From: an uncultured Collinsella sp.
GTDB taxonomy: Bacteria; Actinomycetota; Coriobacteriia; Coriobacteriales; Coriobacteriaceae
Length of the DNA: 59,023 nt
Assembly: GCA_902496275.1 (NCBI GenBank)
Contig: CABVAC010000009.1
Coordinates: 1-59,023, forward strand
Direction of reading: 5' to 3'
Below the pieces are notes generated by a model. The model ran no database searches and was not told where the DNA came from. It saw nothing but the letters and a program-made list of their open reading frames with translations. The position numbers and the translations under genes are program-made. Of the stretch, positions 16,891-24,924 are shown one piece after another (position 1 is the first letter of the stretch; each line of letters starts with the position of its first letter).

Positions 16891-17073
16891 ATGGCTGACA
16901 CCATCAAGATCAAGCAGGTCCGCAGCACCAACGGTTGCAAGCAGGACCAGGTCCGTACTGTCCGTGCCCTCGGTCTCCACAGGATCCGCGAGGTTCGCGA
17001 GATTGCTGACAACGAGTCCGTCCGCGGCATGATCTTCAAGGTCAAGCACCTTGTCGAGATTGTAGAGGAGTAG
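16891..17073 (+). CDS. rpmD: Ribosomal protein uL30
   Basis: A 60-residue bacterial L30: IKIKQVRSTNGCKQDQVRTV then LGLHRIREVREI, the family core. Its start follows the rpsE stop by two bases, so translation is coupled. Confidence 0.96.
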   Translation: MADTIKIKQVRSTNGCKQDQVRTVRALGLHRIREVREIADNESVRGMIFKVKHLVEIVEE

Positions 17074-17076
17074 CAA

Positions 17077-17526
17077 ATGCAGCTTCACGATCTTACTCCC
17101 GCGCCCGGTTCCACCAAGAACCGCAAGCGCGTCGGCCGTGGCAATTCTTCGGGTCACGGCACCACTTCTGGCCGTGGCCAGAAGGGCCAGGGTTCCCGCT
17201 CTGGCGGCACCAAGGGTGCCGGCTTCGAGGGTGGCCAGACTCCGCTGGCTATGCGCCTGCCCAAGCTTCCGGGCTTCCGCAACCCCCGTCGTATCGAGTA
17301 CACCGCCGTTAACGTTGAGCGTCTCGAGCGTAAGTTCGAGGATGGCGCTGTGATCGACGGTGCCGCTCTTAAGGCCGCTCGCATCACCAAGAGCGAGTTC
17401 GAGCCCGTCAAGGTGCTCGGCAATGGTGAGCTCACCAAGAAGTTCACGGTCAAGGTCGACAAGGTCAGCGCTTCTGCGCAGGCCAAGATCGAGGCCGCCG
17501 GCGGAAAGGTCGAGCTGCCGTGCTAA
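17077..17526 (+). CDS. rplO: Ribosomal protein uL15
   Basis: A 149-residue protein with the glycine-rich, basic N-terminal extension (RVGRGNSSGHGTTSGRGQKG) that threads into 23S rRNA, and a C-terminal KVDKVSASAQAKIEAAGGKV motif. Its last seven bases overlap the secY start. Confidence 0.97.
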   Translation: MQLHDLTPAPGSTKNRKRVGRGNSSGHGTTSGRGQKGQGSRSGGTKGAGFEGGQTPLAMRLPKLPGFRNPRRIEYTAVNVERLERKFEDGAVIDGAALKAARITKSEFEPVKVLGNGELTKKFTVKVDKVSASAQAKIEAAGGKVELPC

Positions 17527-18806
17527 ATGGTCTTAAGAATGCTTTCCGCATCAAAGAATTGCGCGAAAAGATTCTTTTTACCATAGCTATGCTCGTCGTG
17601 TACCGCATTGGTGCGCACGTTCCTGTGCCCGGCATTCCCTTCCAGGGGATGCTGGGCCTTTTCTCGACCGATAACAATTCGGTCGCCGCAGGTGCTATGG
17701 CCCTCCTGAATCTTTTCTCTGGCGGCGCGTTGAGCTATGTTTCGGTGTTTTCGCTGGGCATCATGCCTTACATCACCAGCTCGATCATCCTCCAGATGCT
17801 CCAGGCCGTTGTGCCTTCCCTGCATGAGCTTGCCCGCGAGGGCGAGGTCGGTCAGACCAAGATTACGCAGTATTCGCGTTACCTCACCCTGGCTCTGGCA
17901 ATCCTCAACTCCGTGGGTTACCTCTTCCTCTTTAAGAGCTTCGGCATCAGCTTTAATGGTGCCGGCGCTCCCGAGATCATCTTCGACCTCATGATTGTCG
18001 GCACGCTCACTGCGGGCGCCATGCTGATCATGTGGATTGGTGAGCTCATCACCCAGCGCGGTATCGGCAATGGCATGTCGCTGATCATCTTTGCGAACAT
18101 CATGGCCGGTCTGCCGCAGGCTATCTTCTCCAGCACCAAGGGCAATGCCGGTGGCATCATCACCATGGTGATTATCTGCGCCATCATCCTGCTGGTTATC
18201 CCGCTGATTGTTTTCCTTGAGCGCGGCCAGCGCCGCATCCCGGTCTCCTACGCCAAGCGCGTCGTGGGCCGTCGCATGATGGGTGGCCAGACCACCTACC
18301 TGCCCATCAAGGTCAACACCGCGGGCGTCGTGCCGATTATCTTCGCTTCGGCGCTGCTGTACTTCCCGGCTCAGATTGCCGTGTTCTTCCCCGGCATCGG
18401 CTGGATTCAGGCAGTTGCCTCTGCGCTTTCGACCGGTTGGCTCAACTGGGTACTTAATGTTGTCCTCATCGTGTTCTTCGCGTATTTCTACACCTCCATG
18501 GTGTTCAACCCCGATGACACGGCCGACAACCTTAAGAAGCAGGGCGGCTTTATTCCGGGCGTGCGTCCGGGTAGGGCTACCGCGGCCTACATCAAGAACG
18601 CGCTCAACAAGATCACGCTTCCCAGCGCTGTCTTTTTGGCGCTCATCGCCATCGTGCCTTCGATCATCTTCTCCTTCACGGGTAACCATCTGATCCAGGC
18701 ATTTGGCGGCACGTCCATCCTCATCATGGTCGGCGTCGTGCTCGACACGGTCGATAAGCTCGAAGGCCAGATCAAGATGTATGATTACGATGGATTCTTT
18801 AAATAG
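17520..18806 (+). CDS. secY: Protein translocase subunit SecY
   Basis: A 428-residue membrane protein with about ten membrane helices. Markers are YRIGAHVPVPGI (TM1), LGIMPYITSSIILQ (TM2 plug region), the cytoplasmic QGGFIPGVRPGRATA loop that contacts SecA and the ribosome, and a C-terminal VDKLEGQIKMYDY. The start is GTG at 17520, overlapping rplO by seven bases, with GGAAAGG upstream; the ATG at 17527 is out of frame. It forms the channel for secretion with SecE and SecG, driven by the SecA encoded at 39534. Confidence 0.96.
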   Translation: MLNGLKNAFRIKELREKILFTIAMLVVYRIGAHVPVPGIPFQGMLGLFSTDNNSVAAGAMALLNLFSGGALSYVSVFSLGIMPYITSSIILQMLQAVVPSLHELAREGEVGQTKITQYSRYLTLALAILNSVGYLFLFKSFGISFNGAGAPEIIFDLMIVGTLTAGAMLIMWIGELITQRGIGNGMSLIIFANIMAGLPQAIFSSTKGNAGGIITMVIICAIILLVIPLIVFLERGQRRIPVSYAKRVVGRRMMGGQTTYLPIKVNTAGVVPIIFASALLYFPAQIAVFFPGIGWIQAVASALSTGWLNWVLNVVLIVFFAYFYTSMVFNPDDTADNLKKQGGFIPGVRPGRATAAYIKNALNKITLPSAVFLALIAIVPSIIFSFTGNHLIQAFGGTSILIMVGVVLDTVDKLEGQIKMYDYDGFFK

Positions 18807-18824
18807 GCTAGAGGAGGATTGCTC

Positions 18825-19451
18825 ATGAACCTCGTATTGCTCGGAGCTCCGGGTGCCGGTAAGGGCACCGTCGCACAGGAGCTCGTCGCCGAGTTTGGCG
18901 TCGCTCACATTTCCACGGGCGACCTGCTGCGTGCTGCCGTCAAGGGTGGCACAGAGCTTGGTATTCAGGCTAAGAAGTACATGGACGCTGGCGAGCTCGT
19001 TCCCGACCAGCTCGTGATCGACCTTGTCAAGGAGCGCCTTGCCGCCGATGACGCCCAGCAGGGCTTCATCCTCGACGGCTTCCCGCGCAACACCGCCCAG
19101 GCTGTGACGCTCGATTCCGAGCTCTCTGCCATGGGTCGCGAGATCGACTGCGCCCTTCTGGTCGACGTGGCCCCCGAGGTCATCATCGATCGTCTGTCTT
19201 CGCGTCGCACCTGCCGCGCCTGCGGTTACACCGGCACTGCTGCCGATGCCACCTGCCCTAAGTGCGGCGGCGAGATGTATCAGCGCGACGACGACAAGCC
19301 CGAGACCATCAAGAACCGTCTCGACGTCTACGAGAAGTCCACGAGCCCGCTCGTCGACTACTATCGTGGCCAGGGTCTGCTCAAGTCGGTCAACGGTGAC
19401 CAGGCTCGCGAGACCGTGTACGGGGATGTCAAAGAGGCTCTCGGTCTATGA
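18825..19451 (+). CDS. adk: Adenylate kinase
   Basis: A 208-residue nucleoside monophosphate kinase with P-loop GAPGAGKGTVAQ (about residue 7), FILDGFPRN (about 81), and a zinc-type LID: CRAC and CPKC pairs (about 127-147). It balances AMP, ADP and ATP. The ATG at 18825 follows GAGGAGG. The TGA stop overlaps the map ATG. Confidence 0.96.
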   Translation: MNLVLLGAPGAGKGTVAQELVAEFGVAHISTGDLLRAAVKGGTELGIQAKKYMDAGELVPDQLVIDLVKERLAADDAQQGFILDGFPRNTAQAVTLDSELSAMGREIDCALLVDVAPEVIIDRLSSRRTCRACGYTGTAADATCPKCGGEMYQRDDDKPETIKNRLDVYEKSTSPLVDYYRGQGLLKSVNGDQARETVYGDVKEALGL

Positions 19452-20236
19452 TCAAGATTAAGTCTGCAACGCAAATCGAGCAGATGAAGAAGGCAGGAGC
19501 GCTATCTAAGATGGCGCTCCGCCACGTTGGAGCCATGGTGCGTCCCGGCGTTTCCACCTTTGAGCTCGATCAGCTCGCGGAGCAGATTATCCGCATGCAT
19601 GGCGGCACCCCGGCCTTTAAGGGCTACGGCGGGTTCCCGGGGACCATTTGCGCATCGATCAACGATGCCGTGGTCCACGGTATTCCCAACCCCGACATGA
19701 TCCTGCGCGATGGCGATATCATCTCCATCGATACGGGAGCCGTTGTCGACGGTTGGGTCGGCGATAACGCTTGGACGTTTTTCGTCGGCACCCCCACGCC
19801 CGAGGCCAAGGCCCTGTGCGAGGTTACGCGTGATTGCCTTAAGGCTGCCATTGAGCAGGCTGTTCCCGGTAATCATATCGGGGATGTTGGTTATGCCGTT
19901 CAGTCTCTCGCCGAGTCTCACGGTTACGGCGTGCTTCGTGACTATGTGGGTCATGGCATTGGCCGTGTGATGCACGAGGACCCCAACGTTCCTAACTATG
20001 GAAAGAAGGGGAGGGGCGTTCGCCTCCAGGCCGGCATGGTCATTGCCATCGAGCCGATGGTTACGATGGGTTCCAACCATGTGAGCACGGGCTCCGACGG
20101 TTGGATTGTTACGACCAACGACCACCTGCCCGCCGCGCACTACGAGAACACCGTTGCCATTACCAATGACGGGCCGGTGATTCTCACCACGGATGCCCAA
20201 GGTGCTTGGTGTTCCTTGCAAGGCGGCGAAATGTAA
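19448..20236 (+). CDS. map: Type I methionine aminopeptidase
   Basis: A 262-residue metallopeptidase that removes the initiator methionine. The five metal ligands are visible: Asp in SIDTGAVVDGW, Asp in GDNAWTF, His in YVGHGIGRVMHEDP, Glu in AIEPMVTMG, and the last Glu in AHYENTVAIT. It overlaps adk by four bases (ATGA), so the two are translationally coupled. The last 13 residues extend slightly past the usual end of the family. Confidence 0.96.
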   Translation: MIKIKSATQIEQMKKAGALSKMALRHVGAMVRPGVSTFELDQLAEQIIRMHGGTPAFKGYGGFPGTICASINDAVVHGIPNPDMILRDGDIISIDTGAVVDGWVGDNAWTFFVGTPTPEAKALCEVTRDCLKAAIEQAVPGNHIGDVGYAVQSLAESHGYGVLRDYVGHGIGRVMHEDPNVPNYGKKGRGVRLQAGMVIAIEPMVTMGSNHVSTGSDGWIVTTNDHLPAAHYENTVAITNDGPVILTTDAQGAWCSLQGGEM

Positions 20237-20247
20237 AAGTCGCCGCC

Positions 20248-20335
20248 CCCTGATGCCCAACCTCGCCTTTCAATTTCGAAGGCATGACCCCAAGGTCTAT
20301 GCCTTCTCATTTCAAGGCGATCTTGGGCATCAGGG
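20248..20335. ncRNA. Candidate structured RNA element, copy 1
   Basis: Outer stem CCCTGATGCCCAA/TTGGGCATCAGGG (13 bp perfect). Next comes stem CGCCTT/AAGGCG (20264-20269/20314-20319) and an internal loop of TCAATTTCG on the 5' side and CTCATTTC on the 3' side. Then follow stem AAGGCAT/ATGCCTT (20279-20285/20299-20305), a one-base bulge, stem GACC/GGTC and a CCAA loop. The same architecture with conserved loops but different, compensating stem bases recurs at 32458. On the minus strand the loop strands read GAAATGAG and CGAAATTGA, purine-rich as in many RNA internal loops, so either strand could be the functional one. It lies in the map-infA gap, before the infA promoter. Confidence 0.6.
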
Positions 20336-20347
20336 AACGGCTTTGTT

Positions 20348-20364
20348 TTACATTTCAAATGTAA
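20348..20364. promoter_or_regulatory. Inverted repeat upstream of the infA promoter
   Basis: TTACATTT and AAATGTAA flank a single C: a perfect 8-1-8 inverted repeat 37 bases before the -35 region. It looks like a dimeric-protein operator, but no regulator can be named. Confidence 0.4.
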
Positions 20365-20400
20365 CAAGTTCCACTTAGTTGTGGAGCCATTACGAAGTTA

Positions 20401-20429
20401 TTACGATGCGTGCATACGTGTTGTAGAAT
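20401..20429 (+). promoter_or_regulatory. Promoter of infA and the alpha operon
   Basis: TTACGA and TAGAAT are separated by 17 bases and lie 40 bases before the infA start. The -10 matches five of six consensus bases; the -35 is weak. Confidence 0.5.
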
Positions 20430-20468
20430 ACTCAATCGCTGTCGTTTTCTAGAGAAAGATGATTGCTT

Positions 20469-20687
20469 GTGAAGAAGGAAGACGCAATTGAGCTCGAGGG
20501 TACGGTAAAGGAACCGCTGCCCAATGCCATGTTTAAGGTCGAGCTCGAGAACGGTCATTCGGTTCTGTGCAACATTTCTGGCAAGATCCGAATGAATTAC
20601 ATCCGTATTCTCCCCGGTGACAGGGTTGTCGTGGAGCTTTCCCCGTACGACCTGACCCGCGGCCGCATCACCTATCGCTATAAATAG
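20469..20687 (+). CDS. infA: Translation initiation factor IF-1
   Basis: A 72-residue OB-fold protein, exactly the usual IF-1 length, with KKEDAIELEGTVKEPLPNAM and GKIRMNYIRILPGDRVVVEL. It binds the 30S A site during initiation. The start is GTG at 20469, giving the normal N-terminus; a TTG two codons earlier has no better ribosome site. Confidence 0.96.
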   Translation: MKKEDAIELEGTVKEPLPNAMFKVELENGHSVLCNISGKIRMNYIRILPGDRVVVELSPYDLTRGRITYRYK

Positions 20688-20711
20688 CGGCACGCATACA
20701 CGCACTCCATT

Positions 20712-20788
20712 TCCGACTGCAGGCTTAGCTCAACCTACGGTCGGATTGTGTGTGAAGACCAGCCATAGTTTTAAACGCCTGCGGCTGG
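20712..20788 (+). other. Two hairpins in the infA-rpmJ spacer
   Basis: TCCGACTG/CGGTCGGA (20712-20719/20738-20745) and CCAGCC/GGCTGG (20759-20764/20783-20788) form two successive stems in the 150-bp spacer before rpmJ. Neither ends in a T-run. This may be a leader or processing structure for the alpha operon. Confidence 0.4.
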
Positions 20789-20837
20789 GCGAGTAGATAG
20801 TAGGGAAGTAGTTTGAGCGCTACCGAAAGGAAGAACG

Positions 20838-20951
20838 ATGAAGGTACGTCCTTCGGTCAAGAAGATGTGCGATAAGTGCAAAATCATTAGGCGCCATGGC
20901 AAGGTCCTCGTAATTTGCGAGAACCCCCGTCATAAGCAGCGTCAGGGTTAA
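20838..20951 (+). CDS. rpmJ: Ribosomal protein bL36
   Basis: A 37-residue protein, MKVRPSVKKMCDKCKIIRRH at its start, with the zinc ligands CDKC, a later Cys (VICENPRH) and His. It is the zinc-binding form of L36. GAAAGGAAG precedes the ATG. rpsM follows after 14 bases. Confidence 0.96.
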   Translation: MKVRPSVKKMCDKCKIIRRHGKVLVICENPRHKQRQG

Positions 20952-20965
20952 GAGAGGAGACTACG

Positions 20966-21340
20966 TTGGCCCGTATTAATGGTGTCGACCTCCCGCGTGA
21001 GAAGCGCGTTGAGATCGGTCTGACCTACATTTACGGCATCGGCCGCACCACTGCGACGAAGATTTGCGTCGAGTGCAACGTTAACGTGGATACGCGCGTT
21101 AAGGACCTCACCGAGGATGAGGTTAACGCCATCCGCGATTATATCGACAAGAACCAGATCATGGTTGAGGGCGACCTCCGCCGTGAGCGCAACCAGAACG
21201 TCAAGCGCCTTATGGACATCGGCTGCAACCGCGGCCTTCGTCACCGCAAGGGCCTCCCGGTCCGCGGCCAGCGCACCCACACTAACGCTCGTACCCGCAA
21301 GGGCCCGAAGCGTCAGATCGGTGCTAAGAAGAAGAAATAA
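20966..21340 (+). CDS. rpsM: Ribosomal protein uS13
   Basis: A 124-residue protein: ARINGVDLPREKRVEIGLTY at the start, a helix-hairpin-helix GIGRTTATKI, and the basic C-terminal tail RGQRTHTNARTRKGPKR that reaches the P-site tRNA. It forms inter-subunit bridges. The start is TTG at 20966 after AGAGGAG. Confidence 0.97.
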   Translation: MARINGVDLPREKRVEIGLTYIYGIGRTTATKICVECNVNVDTRVKDLTEDEVNAIRDYIDKNQIMVEGDLRRERNQNVKRLMDIGCNRGLRHRKGLPVRGQRTHTNARTRKGPKRQIGAKKKK

Positions 21341-21354
21341 GGAGCGCTAGATAG

Positions 21355-21759
21355 ATGGCTACTGCTAAGAAGAACGTTCGCGCTGCCCGTCTGAAGCGCG
21401 CGGACCGTAAGAACATTTCCGTGGGCCAGGCTCACATTCGTTCTACGTTCAACAACACGATCGTTTCGATCACCGATCCCCAGGGCAACGTCATTTCCTG
21501 GAAGTCGGCTGGCCAGGTGGGCTTCAAGGGCTCCCGTAAGTCCACGCCGTTCGCTGCCCAGATGGCTGCCGAGGCTGCTGCCAAGCAGGCCATGGAGCAC
21601 GGTATGAAGAAGGTTTCCGTCTTCGTCAAGGGCCCCGGCTCCGGTCGTGAGACCGCCATCCGCTCCCTCCAGGCTGCTGGCCTCGAGGTCTCGAGCATCC
21701 AGGACAAGACCCCCATTCCGCACAACGGCTGCCGCCCCAAGAAGCGTCGCCGCGTGTAA
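21355..21759 (+). CDS. rpsK: Ribosomal protein uS11
   Basis: A 134-residue protein with AHIRSTFNNTIVSITDPQGN, SAGQVGFKGSRKSTPFAAQ, and the invariant C-terminal DKTPIPHNGCRPKKRRRV. It lies on the 30S platform near the Shine-Dalgarno helix. Confidence 0.97.
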   Translation: MATAKKNVRAARLKRADRKNISVGQAHIRSTFNNTIVSITDPQGNVISWKSAGQVGFKGSRKSTPFAAQMAAEAAAKQAMEHGMKKVSVFVKGPGSGRETAIRSLQAAGLEVSSIQDKTPIPHNGCRPKKRRRV

Positions 21760-21778
21760 CTGAAAGGATCGTATCAAT

Positions 21779-22375
21779 ATGGCAATCGACAGGACTCCTG
21801 TTCTTAAGCGCTGCCGTCAGCTCGGGATCGATCCCGCTGAGCTCGGTTACAGCAGCAAGAAGGAATCTATCCGTCAGCCCAAGCGCCGTCGCAAGGAATC
21901 TGAGTACGGCATGCAGCTGCGCGAGAAGCAGAAGGTCAAGTTCATCTATGGCGTTCTGGAGAAGCAGTTCCACGGCTACTTCAACAAGGCCCGTAAGATG
22001 AACGGCGTCACTGGTGAGAACCTCATGATCATTCTTGAGTCTCGCCTCGACAACGTTGTCTTCCGTCTTGGCTTCGCCCGCACCCGCAAAGAGGCTCGTC
22101 AGTCCGTCCGTCACGGTCACTTCACCGTGAACGGCAAGCGCGTGGACATCCCGTCCTACCGCGTCAAGGCCGGCGACGTCGTCGCTGTCGGCGAGAAGTT
22201 CCGTGACCTCCTCCCCATCAAGGAGGCCCTGATTTCCTCCGAGCGCTTTGAGGTCCCTGGCTGGCTCGAGGTCGATATCGAGAAGCTGTCTGGTAACGTG
22301 CTCGCTCTGCCGACGCGTGAGCAGATCAGCGGTGATATCAACGAGCAGCTCATCGTCGAGCTCTACTCTAAGTAG
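21779..22375 (+). CDS. rpsD: Ribosomal protein uS4
   Basis: A 198-residue S4 with the S4 RNA-binding domain (ESRLDNVVFRLGFARTRKEA, then QSVRHGHFTVNGKRVDIPSY). No zinc cysteine cluster is present at the N-terminus. It is an early assembler of the 30S body and in many bacteria represses its own operon. Confidence 0.97.
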   Translation: MAIDRTPVLKRCRQLGIDPAELGYSSKKESIRQPKRRRKESEYGMQLREKQKVKFIYGVLEKQFHGYFNKARKMNGVTGENLMIILESRLDNVVFRLGFARTRKEARQSVRHGHFTVNGKRVDIPSYRVKAGDVVAVGEKFRDLLPIKEALISSERFEVPGWLEVDIEKLSGNVLALPTREQISGDINEQLIVELYSK

Positions 22376-22407
22376 TCCATCCGGGCTGCTGAGGCTGGAG
22401 GTAATAC

Positions 22408-23349
22408 ATGTCAGAATTCATTAGGCCTCAGGTTCAGGTCGAAGAGATCAACGAGACGTCTGCTCGTGTCTCCGTCGAGCCGCTCGAGCGTGGCTACGGC
22501 GATACGCTGGGTAACTCCCTTCGTCGCGTTCTTCTGTCCTCGCTCGAGGGTGCCGCCGTCGAGGCTATTCAGATCGATGGTGCGCAGCACGAGTTCATGA
22601 CCATCCCTAACATGGTCGAGGATGTCACCGACATCGTCCTGAATGTCAAGGGTCTTGTCTTCAGGGCTCTCGGCACGACCGACGAGGCGACCGCCACCAT
22701 TTCGGTTGACGGCCCCTGCGAGGTCACCGGTGCGGACTTCTTTATTCCGTCCGAGTTTGAGTTGGTCAACCCCGAGCAGCACATCGCTACGCTCACCGAG
22801 GGTGGCCATCTCACCATGAGCATGCGCATCGGCTATGGCCGCGGCTATGTTTCTGGCGAGGCCAACAAGCGCGACAACGATCCCATCGGTGTGATCCACG
22901 TCGACTCGCTGTACTCGCCGGTTTCCCGTTGCGCCAAGCTCGTTGAGGCTTGCCGTGTCGGTCAGCACACCGACTACGACCGCCTTGTCCTCGAGATCGA
23001 GACCAACGGCTCCATCGCCCCGCGCGACGCCGTGGTCCAGGCTGCCAATATCATCAACCAGCATATGGCCGCCTTTATGAACCTTGCCGAGACCCCCGAG
23101 GTCGAGGAGGAGGCTTCGATCTTCGCTCCCGAGGTCACCAACGACAACGCCGAGCTGGACAAGCAGATCGAGGACCTGGACCTTTCCGTCCGTTCCTACA
23201 ACTGCCTTAAGCGCGCCAGCATTCACTCGGTCCGTCAGCTCGTTGAGTTCTCGGAGAACGATCTGCTCAACATCCGTAACTTCGGTGTTAAGTCGATCGA
23301 GGAAGTGAAGGACAAGCTTGAGTCCATGGGCCTGAGCCTGAAGGCTTAA
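22408..23349 (+). CDS. rpoA: RNA polymerase alpha subunit
   Basis: A 313-residue protein. The N-terminal dimerisation domain shows SVEPLERGYGDTLGNSLRRV and LLSSLEGAAVEAIQIDG. A linker of about 20 residues leads to the C-terminal domain with LDLSVRSYNCLKRASIHSVR and NIRNFGVKSIEEVKDKL, which contacts activators and UP elements. GAGGTAATAC precedes the start. Confidence 0.97.
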   Translation: MSEFIRPQVQVEEINETSARVSVEPLERGYGDTLGNSLRRVLLSSLEGAAVEAIQIDGAQHEFMTIPNMVEDVTDIVLNVKGLVFRALGTTDEATATISVDGPCEVTGADFFIPSEFELVNPEQHIATLTEGGHLTMSMRIGYGRGYVSGEANKRDNDPIGVIHVDSLYSPVSRCAKLVEACRVGQHTDYDRLVLEIETNGSIAPRDAVVQAANIINQHMAAFMNLAETPEVEEEASIFAPEVTNDNAELDKQIEDLDLSVRSYNCLKRASIHSVRQLVEFSENDLLNIRNFGVKSIEEVKDKLESMGLSLKA

Positions 23350-23379
23350 TGCTTCGCATATTTGAGGAGAAACTAGACC

Positions 23380-23847
23380 ATGCGTCACAACGTTAAGAAG
23401 GGCCTGAAGCTCGGCACCGATGCGAGCCACACCAAGGCCATGAAGAAGAGCCTTGCTAAGGCCCTCTTCGAGAACGACCGCATCAAGACCACCGAGACCC
23501 GCGCTAAGGCGCTGCGTTCGGTCGTCGATCCGATCATCACCTGGGCCAAGAAGGGCGACCTGCACTCTCGTCGTCTGGCTATCGCCAAGCTCGGCGATAA
23601 GCAGCTCGTTGCCGAGATTTTCGACAAGGCTGCTCAGGGCATGTGGCAGGACCGCAACGGCGGTTACACCCGCATCATGAAGCTCGGTAACCGTAAGGGC
23701 GACAATGCTCCCATCGTTATCATGGAGCTCGTCACCGAGCCTTGCACGCCTAAGGCCAAGAAGGCTGCTCCGGCCCCCAAGAAGGCCGCTGCTCCCAAGA
23801 AGGTCGAGGCTGCCGAGGAGGCTCCTGCTGAGGAGACCGCTGAGTAG
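23380..23847 (+). CDS. rplQ: Ribosomal protein bL17 with Ala/Lys-rich tail
   Basis: The first 118 residues are a normal L17 (MRHNVKKGLKLGTDASHTKA, then TTETRAKALRSVVDPIITWA). About 35 extra residues follow, rich in Ala, Lys, Pro and Glu, ending EEAPAEETAE. Tails of this kind are seen in actinobacterial ribosomal proteins but their role is unclear. L17 lines the polypeptide exit region. A strong terminator follows. Confidence 0.96.
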   Translation: MRHNVKKGLKLGTDASHTKAMKKSLAKALFENDRIKTTETRAKALRSVVDPIITWAKKGDLHSRRLAIAKLGDKQLVAEIFDKAAQGMWQDRNGGYTRIMKLGNRKGDNAPIVIMELVTEPCTPKAKKAAPAPKKAAAPKKVEAAEEAPAEETAE

Positions 23848-23873
23848 ACAATCCGTCCGCATAGGCTATATTC

Positions 23874-23903
23874 GAGGGGTACGTTCGCGTACCCCTCTTT
23901 TTT
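23874..23903 (+). terminator. Rho-independent terminator of the alpha operon
   Basis: GAGGGGTACG and CGTACCCCTC form a perfect 10-bp stem closed by a TTCG tetraloop and followed by six Ts. It lies 27 bases after the rplQ stop. Confidence 0.92.
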
Positions 23904-23938
23904 GTCGAAATGCCATTGCCTGTTTGTTGGGAGCGCCC

Positions 23939-24763
23939 ATGACCGCGCCGTCTGATTTCAATTCGATTCCTGAGCTCGATGCCACGCTCGTTTTCCGCGT
24001 TGCCTACGATGGCTCGTCCTATAGCGGCTTTGCCGAGCAGCCTGGTCAGACGACGGTTGCGGGCGAGCTGCGCCGCGCTATCGAGACGCTCCTGCGCCGT
24101 CCGATCGACCTGACGTGCGCAGGGCGCACCGATGCCGGCGTGCATGCGGTGGCGCAGTACATTAGTGTGCCCGTAACGGACGCTGAGCTCGCCCTTACGC
24201 GCCGTAGGTGGCTGCGGGCTATGGATGCCCTGCTGCCTAAAGATATCGCCATAAACGAGGTCTACAGGGCCCGTAAGGGCTTTTCTGCACGCTTTGACGC
24301 GCGTTCCCGTACGTATACGTACCGTATTGCCGATCGCGATGCGCGCCCCGTGCTGTCCCGTGGTGCCGTGTGGTGGCATCGCTATCCCTTGGATGTTGCG
24401 GCTATGTCTGCTGCCTGCCCCGCGCTGCTGGGCGAGCAGGACTTTAAAAGCTTTTGCAAGGTCGCCTCTGCCGTGGGCAAGCCTACGCACCGCTGCGTGA
24501 TGCGGGCCGAGTTTGGCCATGAGGTGGCCTTTGGCGAGGATATCCTGACGTTTACCATTGAGGGCAACGCATTTTTGCATTCGATGGTCCGCACGATCGT
24601 GGGCACGCTTGTCGAGATTGGCATGCATCGCCGCGAACCCGAGTGGATGCGCGAGGTCATCGACGCTTGCGACCGTACCGCTGCGGGCCCCACGGCTCCT
24701 GCCTGCGGCCTTACGTTTATGGGCGTGGATTACGATCCCGCCGAGCTTGTCGTGCTCGACTAG
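23939..24763 (+). CDS. truA: tRNA pseudouridine(38-40) synthase TruA
   Basis: A 274-residue pseudouridine synthase with VFRVAYDGSSYSGFAEQPGQ, the catalytic aspartate in CAGRTDAGVHAVAQ (about residue 68), SARFDARSRTYTYRI, and a C-terminal MVRTIVGTLVEIG. It modifies the anticodon arm of many tRNAs. The ATG at 23939 has GGGAG upstream; the open frame extending back into rplQ is not used. The 161 bases after it show no gene; GTCGACGCACGACGCGTCGA-like self-complementarity follows the stop. Confidence 0.94.
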   Translation: MTAPSDFNSIPELDATLVFRVAYDGSSYSGFAEQPGQTTVAGELRRAIETLLRRPIDLTCAGRTDAGVHAVAQYISVPVTDAELALTRRRWLRAMDALLPKDIAINEVYRARKGFSARFDARSRTYTYRIADRDARPVLSRGAVWWHRYPLDVAAMSAACPALLGEQDFKSFCKVASAVGKPTHRCVMRAEFGHEVAFGEDILTFTIEGNAFLHSMVRTIVGTLVEIGMHRREPEWMREVIDACDRTAAGPTAPACGLTFMGVDYDPAELVVLD

Positions 24764-24924
24764 GGGAGGGCTCGACGCGTCGTGCGTCGACGCCTGTCAT
24801 CTGTGGGCTGCACGTGTGCAACATCTGTTCTTGGCGTGCAATACAACCGGTGTCTCATTGCTTTTATTGCCGGGGTGTACCATGAACCACGATTTGATTC
24901 ATTGCTGTCGAGAGGACGGATAAC

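Noticed and set aside
20248..20335. Ordinary rho-independent terminator of map
   Set aside because: The stem is long, but there is no T-run after it and it contains a conserved internal loop shared with a distant copy whose stems differ.
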